Below, one piece after another: positions 1 to 12,694 of a stretch of 64,000 bases of DNA. The notes under the pieces were generated by a model, which was not told the origin of the DNA, searched no databases, and saw nothing but the letters and a program-made list of their open reading frames with translations. How positions within the stretch are numbered: position 1 is the stretch's first letter; every line of letters starts with the position of its first letter. The DNA comes from Cordylochernes scorpioides. Its lineage: Eukaryota > Arthropoda > Arachnida > Pseudoscorpiones > Chernetidae. Both the position numbers and the translations under genes were made by a program. The stretch is from contig CP092865.1 of the NCBI GenBank assembly GCA_030710605.1, positions 34,200,244 through 34,264,243 of the forward strand, written 5' to 3'.

Positions 1-1195
1 ACATAAAATCTATTTCCTTTGTCAGACTCTAAGACTTCATACAAAAACAAAATATGAATTTTTCTTACGTATTAAAATAAACTATAAATATGCCTCTTTG
101 ACATATTAAATATGCCCTAAATTAATAGAGAAGATGTTAACATACCATTTCTCCCCGGATGTCCAAGCTCCCTCAGGATCGGCCTCCTCGCTCGCACCCC
201 CCCCCCCCCCGTTAAGACTGATGTCTTTTTGAAAACAGCGCCCCCAAAAAAATATTGTCATCTTCTCACAGAGTAAGAAAAAATTATTTAAATATTCTTA
301 GAATATAAAAAATAATAAAGTATTATTATTCCTTTTTTTCAAAGAATAAAAATTGAAATAATAAAAATATAAATGCTCATCTCTTGAGAAATTTATATAG
401 TAATTTCTTCTTCAAGAAATTTAAAATAACGAGACATACTTTATTCATTTTAGAATAAAATAAATAATAAAGGTAAAATTATATTATCTTTTTTATTAAG
501 AGATAATATGGATTAGTAATAAAATTAATAAAATCTAACATGTTTGCCCCTTTGAGAAATTTATATAATAATTTCATCTTTAAGAAATTTTAAAATAAGG
601 AAATATATCCAACCTATCTGGATATGCCAGTAATTGGCTTTATTCATTTTAGAATAAAGAAAAATAAATTTAGGAAATTCTCGAAATGGTAATATAACCC
701 TTTTGGACGTTTCATCTTGCAAAAAAAAAAAAAGGTGATTGGCATTAGTTAACATATGCACATATGTACATAGTTTGTACATCCTCCTCTGGACCTCTCT
801 ACAGTGGGCTTCGGGATTCTTGGACAGGGCCAGTATCATCTCCAGCTGGGTATCTTCCCGGGCTTTTTGGTCTTTAGAGCATCGCCGAGCTCCTCGTTGT
901 GGAATTCTCCACCTTTCTGCAGTGGGTCTCGGAATACACGCCCGGGGCTGCTTCCAGCTCTTCGTTTCTCAATCCTCGTAGTTGTCCTACTGTGGAGGGT
1001 TGGTCGGCTTTGGACAGGGTCCGTGTCATCTCCAGCTGGGCGTCCTCCCCTGCTTTGACCTTTAGAGCATCGTCGGCCATCGTTGGGGGATTCCCCATCT
1101 GGACAACAAACAATTTCGGCAAGACACTGTGTATATATATGATGTAAATGTTTACATCATTGTTGGGTCTATTTTGTGAAAAATCTGGCCCAACA
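1..1195. repeat. 1.19-kb dispersed repeat, copy A
   Basis: Nearly the same sequence recurs at 13652-14836 in the same orientation, with small indels and a C-homopolymer expanded at about 198-210 in this copy. The left two thirds are AT-rich and contain a local duplication (about 375-470 against 552-660). The right third (about 780-1180) is GC-richer and holds a ~70-bp internal duplication. It ends in a short inverted pair, TGTTGGG at about 1161 and CCCAACA at 1189-1195, and both copies stop there. Several frames are open through the GC-rich part, but none matches a family I know. It could be the 5' end of an LTR element read on the minus strand; this is inference. Confidence 0.7.
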
Positions 1196-1879
1196 ATTCC
1201 TCCCCTGCCAGAGTAAAAAAATGCGTTTTTCAATTCAAATCTGTTCATGCTCTATGATAAATATGAATTTGGAAGAAATGCATTTTTTTTTACGATGCTA
1301 GTATGTGCAATCACTGATACTCAGGCAAAGGGGGGAATTAACGGGCCATGGTACCTAGAACATGTTAACTCATAGTAATATTGAAAGGAAATCTTATCCT
1401 ACCATTTAGTGGGCAAAATACTAAGCCCATCTTTCGCTGTCTGTATGCCGGAGGGTTTGGCCTAGTTGTGAGGTGAATCCACACATTCCCAGCCGCAGTC
1501 CCTATAGGTGGAGATGGGGGGTGGTCTATACACAGATTCTGTACAAACAGATCCTTAGACCGTTCTAGATAAACATAATCATATGGGCGCCAAGGAATTG
1601 TGCGTGTAAATGTAGATATGTCCAATTCCTAAAACACATTTTAAAAAAATTTATTAACTATATATGATGAGATACATGTGATAATAAAACAATGATTATA
1701 CACGGTTACATAAGGTAAAAATCAAATTGGCATATGCTATTAAATAACAATAATAATAGGGCAAACAGAAATGAGGGGAATGAATTTATATATCAAAGCT
1801 GAACGAATAAGATATATGCCAAAATGGAGCAATGTAGACATATGAGAGACACAATGATACATAAAAAGTTTAAATGAAT
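1196..1879. other. AT-rich stretch, no gene recognised
   Basis: An 86-codon minus-strand frame at 1365-1625 is open but shows no domain I recognise. The remainder is AT-rich with no clear structure. The left edge of the tandem repeat that follows may begin somewhere between 1740 and 1880. Confidence 0.5.
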
Positions 1880-2470
1880 ATATGCTATAAGTAGAAAGGA
1901 AATGACTTAATATATATATAGGATATACAATGATAAACAAATGAATATATAAGCTGTGATTAAATTCCTCATTCAGTACATTTGTCCGAAGATGGTAACG
2001 ACGCTGTTACCGAAATATCACACACACTAATTATTTTATTTGGAATCGGTCTCGTTATCTTGTTTTTGTAGTCTATATCTCAGATTGTGCCTTATATATA
2101 TATATGAATATACATGAATATAATTAGAAAGGTGGTATACATGGTGGATGGTACATTAAATGAGTAAATACTACCTCTGGATAATAAATATGCCAAAATT
2201 TTGTAAAAATATGATATATAGGAAGGAAATAACATTGATATGGGAGGTATACTATGATAAACAAACAAAAAATATATATATGCTGTGGTTAAACTTATTT
2301 AGTGCATTTTGTATGAAGATGGTAACAACGCTGCTACCAAAATGTCACACATCATTTATTTGGATTTGGTCCCGATATCTTACGTCTATAATCCAAATTG
2401 TGCTTTATATATATACAAATATACATGAATATGATAAAAGAAAAAAATGATACATGGTAAATGGTATTAC
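1880..2470 (+). repeat. ~327-bp tandem repeat with hammerhead-like hairpins
   Basis: Two diverged units lie head to tail. Landmarks 1986 and 2313 give a 327-bp period, and a partial third unit follows after 2400. Each unit has a hairpin (GGTAAC/GTTACC in the first) preceded by a CUGAAGA-like heptamer (1986 and 2313, each with one different change) and followed by GAAA and then UAUC or UGUC. This resembles the small hammerhead-type motif of Penelope-like elements, but the pair expected at the base of stem II is missing, so activity is doubtful. No coding capacity is visible. Confidence 0.55.
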
Positions 2471-4914
2471 TGAATAGATAATAATAATAAAGAAATAAAT
2501 ATGCACTGAGGATCATGGGCATTTCGCGAGTATTTCAAAATTTACGTGTATTACCTTAAAAGTTTGTTCTTACCAACTTGTCACTGCGAGTGTTTGTCTG
2601 GCGTGTTCCCCGCCTCTCTTAACCATGGTAATAAGAAAATATATAGGAAAGGAAATCTTAGTAGTTAGTAAATTCTTTAAACTAGATTATTTCAAAAATT
2701 ACCTTATCGTGATGACAATCTTACCTATCTTTGCCTTTAGTTGAACGCTGTTGTTAACCTCTGTTATACATTGTTTAGCTCATCCATAGAATGTGTAATC
2801 ATATTTTTTTAACCAATAAATTAACTTTAATAAAACACATAGATTAACCTTGAAGGAATAAATAATGATGACTAACAATCTAGGTCTAACTTCTACCTTA
2901 CGATATATCTTCTCACACTTTAGTTCCTAATACCTCTCTGTAATCTGACCCTTTGTCCTAAAAAAAAATAAATAAACTTACTGTTCTGGGCTACTTCTCA
3001 GCAAAAAAAATTCTGATACTCAACCTTCCCTTAAAATTTTCTCCTTCTCAAGTCTGGAATACTGGCCTGTTCTGGCAATCTACTCTGAAGTTCATTTAGG
3101 TGTCCTACTAATTTAAACTTTATCTTAACATAGAACGAGTTATCCTCGTGAAAAAAAAATTCTACTTACTAATTGGTATTTAGACTTGAACTCGTTCCAA
3201 CTAAACGTATGGTAGACAATAGTCTTTAATTAGGTGATTAACTTTTGCTAGCCTGGGGCGATATAAAACACAAAGAAATCTGGACAGTCCATCTGTCACT
3301 TTGCTAACTGGTACCTAAAAAATCTGTAGACGGAATCGCCTCGTCTAATCGTAATTTGTCTCTTACACGCTCTAATTGTTAACTCTCATTAGAAATCCCC
3401 TTTAGACTTTGACTTAGAAACAAGGAGTTATAGGGAATTCACTTTTACCCACCACATGTTCCAAGTTTGTCCATAGAGGATTGGTTCCAAGCTGCGCAAT
3501 ATATAGAAGAGCATCCAACGTGCCGATCCTTCCCAACCTCCCGTCTGAATCACCCTCATCTCAGCCACGCTTAAAGCGTCGTAAACTACGATGTCAGATC
3601 GGTTATCCGAGGTTTGTCGCTGTGCACTTAGCTTGCGACATCGGCAACTAAATCCCCCACCTAGCACAAAGTTCACCTGATACCTCTCCGTTCCCTCTTT
3701 TGAGGAGAGGATTTGTAGGATTTTGGTCTGACCGTGACCTCCCACAATCCCCCAGTCTGAGGTTCGAGACATGGTCATTATCTACGACCCTTAGAATTCA
3801 AGTTGGTATAATGAAATAAAGTAATTGATTACATAAATAAAAGTAATTATACTTATACTCCTTTAAAAGGAGGCCTACTAAAGGTAGCGGATATCTTCCT
3901 ATCAATAGAGTTGTATAGTCCTGTGAGGCTACCGATCCTAACAAATAAAGAAAAAAAAATAAAATCGAACCTATTAAATTCCCTAACACTATTCTAATGT
4001 ATCTTGGTCTAACAGTATAATAGTTTTTTAACCTTCTTCTACATTTATTCCTCTTCACATTCATACAAAAAACAATCAGTCACTGAGGGCATTCATCCTA
4101 AAGTTAAAAGCTGCTATAGACGCCAAAACACTCAATTATCTTTATCAAATAAGCCCTAACAATAATAAAATCTTCTAGGACCAATGTGAAATCAAATAAA
4201 ATTACCAAATTAAAACAAATTGGGGACTAAAGCCCTAGTTTACTCAAATAAAAAAATGCCTCATGCAAACTCTATACAAATTATCTGTACATAGATAAAT
4301 AATATTTATACTTAAACAGATTAATAAAATTGATTTTTAACAATCAAATGCTGAAATCTAACCTATGATTAAAACTGTGCGTCTATCAGTTTGAAAATCT
4401 TCTTCTTATCTTGACACTTGGTGTCTAAACAAAACGAATTATCAAAACTAGCACTTAAATTGGAGCGAATTGAACTTCAAGCATTTACCTCATTGCCAAA
4501 TATGATAGATCTACAAGTGTTTGCCAACCCTACTTCCTATATAGGGTTATAGGCGTCTTCCATTCCCTGCTATTCAGCTAAACCCCTCCTTTGGAATCAT
4601 AGGGCTTTCAATACCCAACCTGCTTTAGAGTTCAACAACAGAGATCACTTGTTATCCTAACATATCAACTCTTAGACCACAACTGCCCTACACACATTCA
4701 TTAGAATTTCTCCTTGAACTGCATTCTGGACCCAGGGATTACAGGGAGTCAAGTTTTACCCAACACAAGTTCCAAGTCTGTCCATAGAGAATTTGTTATA
4801 AGCACAGCAGTGATCTAGTGCGTCTGAGACCCTTTATCTATATTTAAAGTTGAACTAAAGTTCGAATCCTTAAAAAAAATCAAATAACTGTTGAACCTAT
4901 TCTAATCTCTTAAA
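2471..4914. other. Non-coding AT-rich region with a repeated ~50-bp motif
   Basis: No coding sequence is recognised. The minus frames at 3428-3778 and 3798-4064 have no identifiable domain. A segment containing TCCAAGT.TGTCCATAGAG recurs at 3431-3480 and 4741-4790, about 1.3 kb apart, and suggests a diverged duplication or two copies of an unknown repeat. Confidence 0.5.
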
Positions 4915-5800
4915 CCAAATTGTGCAATTAATGCAGAATTGTAGCTTTAATAAACAAAAAAAAACTGAAAACTCTTAGATTCACCTTCTAACATTAAAGC
5001 TCAATGTAGCAAAAAAAAAAAAAAACTGAAAACCCCTTTACAATGACATTTTAAAAATCTAAAACCAAGGTTGTAGCCAAAAAAAATCTCTTTAAGACCA
5101 CATTTTAAAACCTTTAAATCACTTCCTAATACTCCATACTATGATCAAAAATTTGACTAAATTCAGTACACATTTTATAGATTTACTTATTGGCAGCCTG
5201 AGCATGACTTATAGCCTTTGGGCTTCTTGACCCTGGTTGAACGGCGTATTTCAAGGCCGCCTACATTGTCACCAATTACCCTATTCACTATCCTTAATGG
5301 ATTTCTTAAGATTGCCGTCTCTTGTGGTTCCTCTGGTTCTACAGTAGGACAAAATTGTAGCATAAAATAAAAAAGAAAACTAAAAACTCTTTAAAATTCA
5401 CAATAACACTAGGACAAATTGTAGCTTAAAATTAAAAAGAAAACTGAAAACTCCTTAAATCACATCCTAACAAGGTTGTGAAAACTCTTCAAAATGATGT
5501 ACTACATTAAAACAAGGTTGAGACAACTCTTTACAATGATCATTTATCACTAAAGCACACATTGTAGTTTAGAATGAAAGAAAACTGAAAAAACCTTTAA
5601 AATTCATTACAACAATAAAACAAACTTGTAGCTTAAAAATAAAACAAAACTGGAAACTCTTTAAATCACATCGTATCACTAAGAACAAAGTGTTGTTTAA
5701 AAAAAAGGAAGAGAAACTGAGTAACTCTTTAAAATCATATACCAACACTGAAACAAAATTGTAGCCAAAAAAAAAAAAAACTGAAAACTCTTTACAAGGG
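4915..5800. repeat. Degenerate minisatellite
   Basis: A unit of very roughly 60-70 bp recurs irregularly: an AAATTGTAGC-like block, an A-run, AAAACTGAAAACTCTTTA, then a CACAT..TAACA block. At least eight imperfect copies can be traced. There are no open frames of interest. Confidence 0.6.
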
Positions 5801-6028
5801 AGAATTCTGAATTCTCAAAAAAAAAGGAGAATACATATTTGTTATTCATTATAACCTAACATAATAATTAATACTGGACTTATTCATATAACTTGGTGCA
5901 TATAGTTAATGAAATTTAGGTAAACCAGCCCATACCAACTCTCAGTGCATGTTTTTGTACTATTTACAACTATTGGCCTCTAGGCTAAAACAAATCATCT
6001 ATTAACACTACTTGATGAAGATTCAAAA

Positions 6029-6700
6029 TTGTTCCATCGAGGCAATAGTACAGTCAACAACTACTCTTTAATCGTTGAGCGCACCTTCTCCTATCATCTT
6101 CCCACCGTCTTCCTATCAACCTTTATCTTCTATTTACAAACTCTTTATCAACTTTCTTCAATTCTTTCTCTTTCAACATCTTTCCGCATCTTTCAACACT
6201 TTACAACATATTTCTTAACGCCACTCAACTCTCTTTCATTACCTTACACCTTTCACCGCTCTTCAACATCTTTCTTTCAACACATCTCTTTGAACACCAT
6301 CCATCATCTTCAACACCTTTCATCTCCTCTCATCACTTCTCGTCGATCTCCACCTTTTTCACCCTTTTCATCACTTTTAACACATTTCAACGCCCTTTCA
6401 TCCCTCTGGAGTCTCCTCGAAACCCGTCATCGGGAACAAATTCCAATATTACTCTAATCCAATTGATATCGCAGGAGTCCTTTAGTATCTTTTAACGCCA
6501 TTCAGCTCTTTTTTTATCATCTTTATACCACACTATTCAACTCTTTTTCATCATCTTTCTACCACACCATTCAACTCTTTTTCATCGCTTTTAACACATT
6601 TCAACGCCTTTTCATCCCTCTGGAGTCTCCTCGAAACCCGTCATCGGGATCAAATCCCGATATTCGCTGGTCTACTTTGATATCTCGGGAGTCCTTTCTG
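6029..6700. repeat. Pyrimidine-rich low-complexity tract and 215-bp duplication
   Basis: The plus strand is almost purely C/T with A, built on TTTCAACA/TCTTTC-like words at about 13-17-bp spacing. The 142-codon plus frame (6029-6457) is a consequence of this composition, with a Ser/Thr/Leu/His/Phe-rich product and no domain, so I do not call it a gene. The segment 6368-6480 recurs at 6583-6695 and carries a CCTCGAAACCCGTCATCGGG word in each copy. Confidence 0.6.
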
Positions 6701-8600
6701 GGAATCTGCTCCTCCCCTGCCACTCATCAAAGCTAACGACCTACCCTCCTATTTGCAAGGATGAAATTTCCTCTTACTCTGTCCCCCCTTTGTCTCTCCC
6801 CCTTTCAAGAGATAAGCTTATCTCGGCGGTCTTAGAGATCCTGTCTAGACTGGTCAGTAAACACTTTACTGTTGTTTTTGGGAATTTGACAAGTCACTCT
6901 TCTTTAGTATTTTCTCCCTCCATGCGAGATAGGGCAGCCTTATCATGGAAAAACAGAGATATATATGTACAAAAGTCGGCTGTCCTACAACTTTGCTGAA
7001 CAATATCCCCTTCAAGAAATCATGCAAGCTTTTCACAGAATTGTAGGTTCTGGATGCTAACTATAACTTGGTATGATCTTATAAATATTGTACTCTGGTT
7101 GAATCAGACTATGCAATTCCTCTCGTCCCAAAAAGAAGTTCTTAACATTGTTGACAACTCTTAACTCACAGGGTAGTAGCTTATAGAATTAAGTCGTTTA
7201 TCTAAGACATGTTCATGCGGATGAATGGAGCCCTTCTAGTAGGTCATAAGTGTTTATCTGGGAACAGTTGATCTAGGTAAATGCGTCATTGTCATGCGTC
7301 TTTACTTCATGTAACAGGAGATGTCGCTCTAAAGGACCTTAACATTAGGGTTAAAAACTTGTTGCTCCTTTTTGAATGAAGCGGTTGTCAAAACATTGAT
7401 GTGGAAGGAATCATACATTTTGACCAGTGTATATTGTTGAATTTAAACTATGTCGTCACTCTTTATCGTCACCCAGATACTTTAGGGCGTCACTTGGTCC
7501 CTTGGTTTTTACACGCAAATCCCGTCCGGTATTCAATAAGATATCAATGGTGATCTTTGTCACATTTAGGAGGCCATCCCTTATGCGACCAAATCAACTT
7601 TCTCCCGAATTATAATACCGTCTCATCGCGGCAATTGAGATTAACTGGATCCAAGGAGGAATCTTACTTTTGTATATCTTCGTTAATTTTATTAGTTCAA
7701 CTGTCTTCTCCATTTCTTCTTAATACACTGGCCTGACACACTACACTTCTCCTAATCAGCAGCAACTTCAATCAATCCCAATGAGAAGGCCACTTTAAGG
7801 CGTCAGTTTCCTCTTAAACTCATGCATGGTTCTAAAAAAAAACTTATATATTCCACAGTGGTATCTGCTCCCACTGGTATTAGTATCCAATATGGGATCT
7901 TTCTATCTTATTTATTCAACTGTTATTGGTTGTATAACTGTAATCCCTTTTTCATCATTACTCCTAGACCCCCGCGCAAACATTGTCTTCGACGTGACTA
8001 ATTCCATAAAGTTCTGCTTTTTTTTAACACCCTGTTAGTTAGAATTGTCTTAATTAATCACTGGAGTTATCCGCGATGAGTGGATTGAGCCTCCTCATCT
8101 AGATTTCCACTCTAACTCCAGGATCTAGACTGCCCAGACCTTTTGCGAAAAAAAAACTATATCTAAACACTATTGTCATGGAAAGAAACCACATATCTGA
8201 TTCACGAGCATAATTGAAACTTGCCTCTAAAAAAACAAAACAATATAATTATAAGAAATCTAAAATTTTATATAATGAATCAGCACTATTGAAATATCTA
8301 TCTCGTTTTCTCTAACGGAAGTGTGTTTTATTAAAAAGAAATGTTCAAACCCACACCATCAGAATACCCATGACTTTTGTTGATATATATTCTCTTACAT
8401 GTGCCATGACAAAGCAATCCTTTTCCCGTTAGTAAAGAAAAAGGCTAAATATACACGGGCTTAAATTCGTATCTGATCAGACCTTCTGCTGGTGATTATT
8501 TATTATAATTAGATGCTGATAATGATGTCTTTATTTGTCCTTATTCTAGGAAAGGTGCTTCAGGGAAGTGGACAGAATCGTTGGAAATTTCAAACAAAAA
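6701..8600. other. No gene or element recognised
   Basis: Ordinary AT-rich sequence. The short plus frames at 6790, 7427 and 7826 (60-70 codons) have no recognisable domain, and I see no repeat structure. Confidence 0.5.
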
Positions 8601-8639
8601 AAAAGGTAAATTCTTAATTATGACATATTCAATTTTATC

Positions 8640-9660
8640 GTGACTGTACCGCCACGTAAACGACTAATGTAAATTATACCATATCGAAAGAGAAGAGATT
8701 GCGCATTCATTGGAGTTAGCAAAAATATATATATATGAATAGAGAGACACTGCTGTTTTATTTCATGGGTACTACCGGAAAATTTGTACTAACCATTACA
8801 TAAAGGAAATAAACGGATCATAATTTTCAAATAAACTAAGATAAAGAAGCTCAGGGGTGGGTAAGATAAAACGCGTACATGGTCCGCCATGTTGGAAATT
8901 TACCATGGTTGTACCTGTCATGTAAACAACTATTGTAAATCATACCATATCGTATAAAAAGGATGGCGAAATTCAACGATTTAAAGAAGCAAAACAAACT
9001 ATTACTATGCTATCATAAAAATTAATAGATATACGCTTGTCTAAATGTCAGTGGGTTAAGTTTAAAAATTGCATATTCATTGAAGTTAGCAAAATACAAA
9101 TAAACAAGTACTGTTTTATTTCATGGACACTACCGGGAATTTATACTAACTGTTACCTAGAAGGATCATTACATAAAATAAATTAATATAGAGGTTTATG
9201 GGAAAGCATGACTAAACGCGTTCCTCGGTCCGCCATGTTGGAATTTTACCGTGGTTGTACCGACATGTAAACAACTATTGTAAATTATACCATATATAAG
9301 ATAAAACGCGTACATGTTCCGCCATGTTGGAATTTTACCATGGTTGTATCTGTCATGTAAAGAACTATTGTAAATCATACCATATCGGGATAAAAAGGAT
9401 GACAAAATTCAACGTTTTAAAGAAGCAAAACAAACTAATACTATGCTATCATAAAAATTAATAGAAATACGCTTGTCTAAATGTCAGGGGGTTAAGTTTA
9501 AAAATTGCATATTCATTGAAGTTAGCAAAATACTAATAAACAAGTACTGTTTTATTTCATGGACACTACCGGGAATTTATACTAACTGTTACCTAGAAGG
9601 ATCATTACATAAAATAAATTAATATAGAGGTTTAAGGGTAAGCATGACTAAGCGCGTCTA
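8640..9660. repeat. ~437-bp tandem repeat
   Basis: A block containing TCCGCCATGTTGGAA, a GGTTGTAC word and CATGTAAACAACTATTGTAAA starts near 8871 and again near 9308, giving a 437-bp period. An extra 5' part of a unit lies at about 9219-9297, and a more diverged unit starts near 8640. The downstream part of each unit (TATTTCATGG, ACTACCGGGAATTTATACT) is also repeated. The 69-codon minus frame at 9196-9405 is a by-product of the duplicated block. Confidence 0.75.
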
Positions 9661-10069
9661 CAATTGAAAATCGAAGCGGACACTTAAGTCTGAATATTAT
9701 GTTCATATAGGGACATAAAATAAAAAAAATAAACAATTGAACTATCAGGAAAGGAGAACATATGCTTAAATATGGCTAGCGAAACAACTTAATAAAATCT
9801 AAATATTCTCAGGATAATATAAAAGATAAGAGAGATAAACAATCGTACTATCGAGTAAAAAAAAACAGTATGCTATTAAATCTGTCGGATGAAATCACTT
9901 AGTAAAAATTAAAAAAAAATAATTGAAAACATATATAAAATTAAATAAATCGCATGACATATGCATATTTTTTTCTTTTAAAATTAGATAAGAAAATAAA
10001 GGCTTCAAATTTTTATATTTATATTGATAACGCTAAATATCGTAAAGATAAGAGAGAACTAAGAGAACA
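9661..10069. other. AT-rich spacer, nothing recognised
   Basis: Very AT-rich sequence with weak repetition of ATAAAA.TAAGAGA words. There is no open frame of interest. Confidence 0.4.
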
Positions 10070-10301
10070 ATAAAGCTATACAACCAGTTTAACCGCATAA
10101 GTTTCTTTTTATTTATGAAAAATAATTTTTAATTTCAAAGAGAAATATAGACCATATATAGACCATCACTCTTCATATATTCAACCTTTTCATTCGTCAT
10201 CCAAAAAGTTAGAAATATTAAATTATTTCTCTTTGAAATTAAAAATGATTTTTTCATAATAAAAATAAACTTATGCGGTTAAACTGGTTGTATAGCTTTA
10301 T
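10070..10301. mobile_element. Fold-back MITE, ~75-bp arms
   Basis: Arm 10070-10146 is the near-perfect reverse complement of 10226-10301; both carry ACCGCATAAGTTT and a CTTTGAAATTAAAA word. About 80 bp of unique sequence lies between them. There is no coding capacity. A related piece (AAAAGTTAGAAAT and TTGAAAT words) sits in the satellite at about 28262-28360. The superfamily cannot be assigned because the target duplication is not clear. Confidence 0.65.
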
Positions 10302-10915
10302 AATTATACGCCGCAGTCATTTATAAGTAAGAGAACAATGGTATTAACAAATTCAAAATACCTTCAGACTTATCGAGCGGAATCATTTTGTTGGATAAAA
10401 TAATTGAAAAATAAAATTATTAAACCTTGATATATAATAAAATAAGTCGTATTGATTTTACAATTCAAAAGATAATGGTGAAAAACTAAAAGAAGATGGA
10501 ATATTTAAGAGGTGAAGTCTTCCCGCAAGAGCGGGAAGAGGTAGCAAAAACCAACCTTTTCAATTCAGATGCTGGCAGTCAACTGACCCTTAGTTGTCTC
10601 CTTCTTCCCGCCTTGGAGTGTCCACATGTGTTTTACACGTGTGGTCACCCCAAAATACCTCTATTTCCACCCCCCCTGCACACGTGTTCCCCCTCCTTAC
10701 ACATGTGTCCCTGAGGGTTCTAAATTTGGAATTTGCGGGAAATCCTCAGGTTTTGAGAAGGCGTTGTTTTTAGGCCTAAGTTCGCGTCCTAATACTTTAA
10801 GAACCATATAAAATATAATATTCAGAAAATAGACTAAAGCATGAGTTTTTCACTCGTAAAAACATTGTTTTTTTTTATCCAATCCTCGCTTTAAAACCTA
10901 GAATGAAAAAAGTAT
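10302..10915. other. No gene recognised
   Basis: Frames at 10496-10714 and 10626-10811 lie in a locally GC-richer patch containing repeated CACACGTGT/ACACATGTG words. The translations show no domain. Confidence 0.4.
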
Positions 10916-11640
10916 ATAGAAATACATAGAGAAATAATAAAAATTAAACAAAATAGTCTGTAGCTTAAGATCTTAGCAAAAAATAGTCGTAAAAACTTTG
11001 AATCTTGCATTGAAAAAACAACGATCTTTAAAAAAAAAATAAAAATTAACTCGTGACGATTGTCCGCCAAGTATAACATATATATATATTTTTTAAGTAA
11101 AGGTAAAGGTATGATTGTTTTTCTCTCGTAAAACATTCACTAAATACACACAAATAATTGTATATTAAACAAAGTTCGCTTTAAAACATGAAATACACTA
11201 AAATGCACAATAATTACATAATTAAACAAAGTTCGCTTTAAAACATGAAATGCACTAAAATGAACAAAATTAGACATTAAACACCTTTTTGAGTAAAATA
11301 AAGAAAATGACACACGCGAATAGGTAACGGCGTTTTTTTAATACATAGAGAAATAATAAAATTAAAAAAATAGTCTGTAGCTTAAGATCTTAGCGATAAA
11401 AAATAGTCGTAAAAAACTTTGAATCTTGCATTGAAAAACCAACGATCTTTAAAAAAAATAAATATTAACTCGTGACGATTGTCCGCCAAGTATAACGTAT
11501 TTTTTTTTTTAAGTAAAGGTAAAGGTATGAATGCTTTTCTCTCATAAAACATTCACTAAATACAGACAAAAAATTGGATATTAAACAAAGTTCGCTCTGA
11601 AACATGAAATACACTAAAATGCACGAAAATTACATAAAGA
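10916..11640. repeat. Direct duplication, ~420-bp spacing
   Basis: The block with ATACATAGAGAAATAATAAA, AGTCTGTAGCTTAAGATCTTAGC and ACTCGTGACGATTGTCCGCC begins at about 10920 and again at about 11340. Inside it a smaller word (AAACAAAGTTCGCTTTAAAA) is itself duplicated at about 11170 and 11228. The sequence is non-coding. Confidence 0.7.
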
Positions 11641-11828
11641 AGACTGGGAATCAAAAGAATGCGTATTTTTAATGCTTAACGATGAATAATCATTAAAATT
11701 TTAAAATATGGCGGTTTAACGTATTTTTCAAAAATATGTGGTAGAGACATAGATTTTTATCTCAGGATCGCGGGCTTACTTCCTGCAAATTACTTTGCAA
11801 TTTTCAGTAGTTTCTTGCCTCGCGACGG

Positions 11829-11850
11829 GCGCCAAAATGTTGAGTCACTT
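11829..11850 (-). other. Possible LTR end and primer-binding site
   Basis: Read on the minus strand there is ...CTCAACA, TTT, TGGCGCCCGTCGCGAGG. A CA-ended sequence followed by TGGCGCC is the usual layout of an LTR end next to a tRNA-primed binding site. No partner LTR or coding region can be linked to it, so the call is tentative. Confidence 0.3.
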
Positions 11851-12255
11851 TACAAGGTCCTATCGAGGACATCTCAACCTTATACTTTGTCTTTTTGCTC
11901 AGCAACAACATTGTTTAGTTATATACCAACTTGGGTTAAAACTTATGTACACACATAGAAGGATATAGCGAACACAAAAAAGGTCCATTTTTAATACATA
12001 ATGTGCATTTTGTTTCAGGGTAAAGTATCACAAACACATTTTTCTAAAATAATAAAACATGAGTTTTTATTTTGACTTGGTAGTTTACACAAATTTTCAT
12101 TTTGTGGGCGTTTCTACATAGACAAAAGATTTGCTTATAGCAAATTATAAGATTTTAAGCAAGATGTGATTAAATTATAAAACTATTTTAGTGGCGTATT
12201 ATTCTTTTTTAAAATAAAACAATTTCTACTGTCCTTACTGCGATGAAAAATTAAA

Positions 12256-12323
12256 GGGAGGGCCTGGCTCATCAGTGGTGAACCCTCCCAGCGGTTTCGC
12301 CAGTTTAATCTACCATACCGCTG
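12256..12323 (-). ncRNA. Hammerhead-like RNA, atypical strand order (unit 1)
   Basis: On the minus strand, in order: CAGCGG-UA (stem III 3' strand and cleavage dinucleotide), UGGU (stem I), CUGGC-GAA-A (stem II 3' strand and core), CCGCUG (stem III 5' strand), GGAGGG, ACCA (stem I), CUGAUGA, GCCAG (stem II 5' strand), CCCUCCC. All three hammerhead stems pair and abut the core exactly as in the family. The strands follow each other in the opposite cyclic order, so the fold needs loop-loop pairing. Confidence 0.55.
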
Positions 12324-12626
12324 TTATATTGCATTTTTGGAACTTCCTTTTATAGGTGACCGTTGTAAGAATCTTGGAATGGGTATTTTAGAAGAACTAT
12401 GGACATAAGCTTTTAGGACAGCAGAATTAAATATAATTATAAATATATAATATGCTTCGAGCAATCGCTCTTCCGCAAATATCAAATTGTGTCTTTTATT
12501 AGAACAATAATGTTATGATGTACTAGAGCGCCATCTGTTATCAAATTATAAAACTATTTTAGTGGCGTATTATTCTTTTTTAAAATAAAACAATTTCTAC
12601 TGTCCTTACTGCGATGAAAAATTAAA

Positions 12627-12694
12627 GGAAGGGCCTGGCTCATCAGTGGTGAACCCTCCCAGCGGTTTCGCCAATTTAATCTACCATACCGCTG
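12627..12694 (-). ncRNA. Hammerhead-like RNA, atypical strand order (unit 2)
   Basis: Tandem copy 371 bp from unit 1. Stem II reads UUGGC against GCCAG, so one pair becomes G-U but pairing is kept. The extra stem also has one substitution that leaves a G-U pair. Core heptamer, GAAA, stem III and stem I are unchanged. Confidence 0.5.

Noticed and set aside
739..1248. Overlapping open frames in the GC-rich end of the 1.19-kb repeat
   Set aside because: Four or more frames are open at once, differ in the copy at 14377-14871 by frame-breaking indels, and match no family. The composition explains them.
1365..1625. 86-codon minus-strand frame as a gene
   Set aside because: No recognisable domain, no conserved copy in the window, and short length. 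Insufficient support.
3428..3778. 116-codon minus-strand frame as a gene
   Set aside because: No known motif. Neighbouring sequence includes a small repeat, so it may be part of an unknown element, but nothing identifies it.
6410..6450. Hammerhead core from CTCGAAACCCGTC (also near 6630)
   Set aside because: GAAAC and GTC are present, but the upstream word is CTGGAGT, not CUGANGA, and stem II does not form.
6029..6457. 142-codon open frame as a gene
   Set aside because: It follows from a pyrimidine-rich repeat lacking purine-rich stop codons on that strand. No domain, and the composition is periodic.
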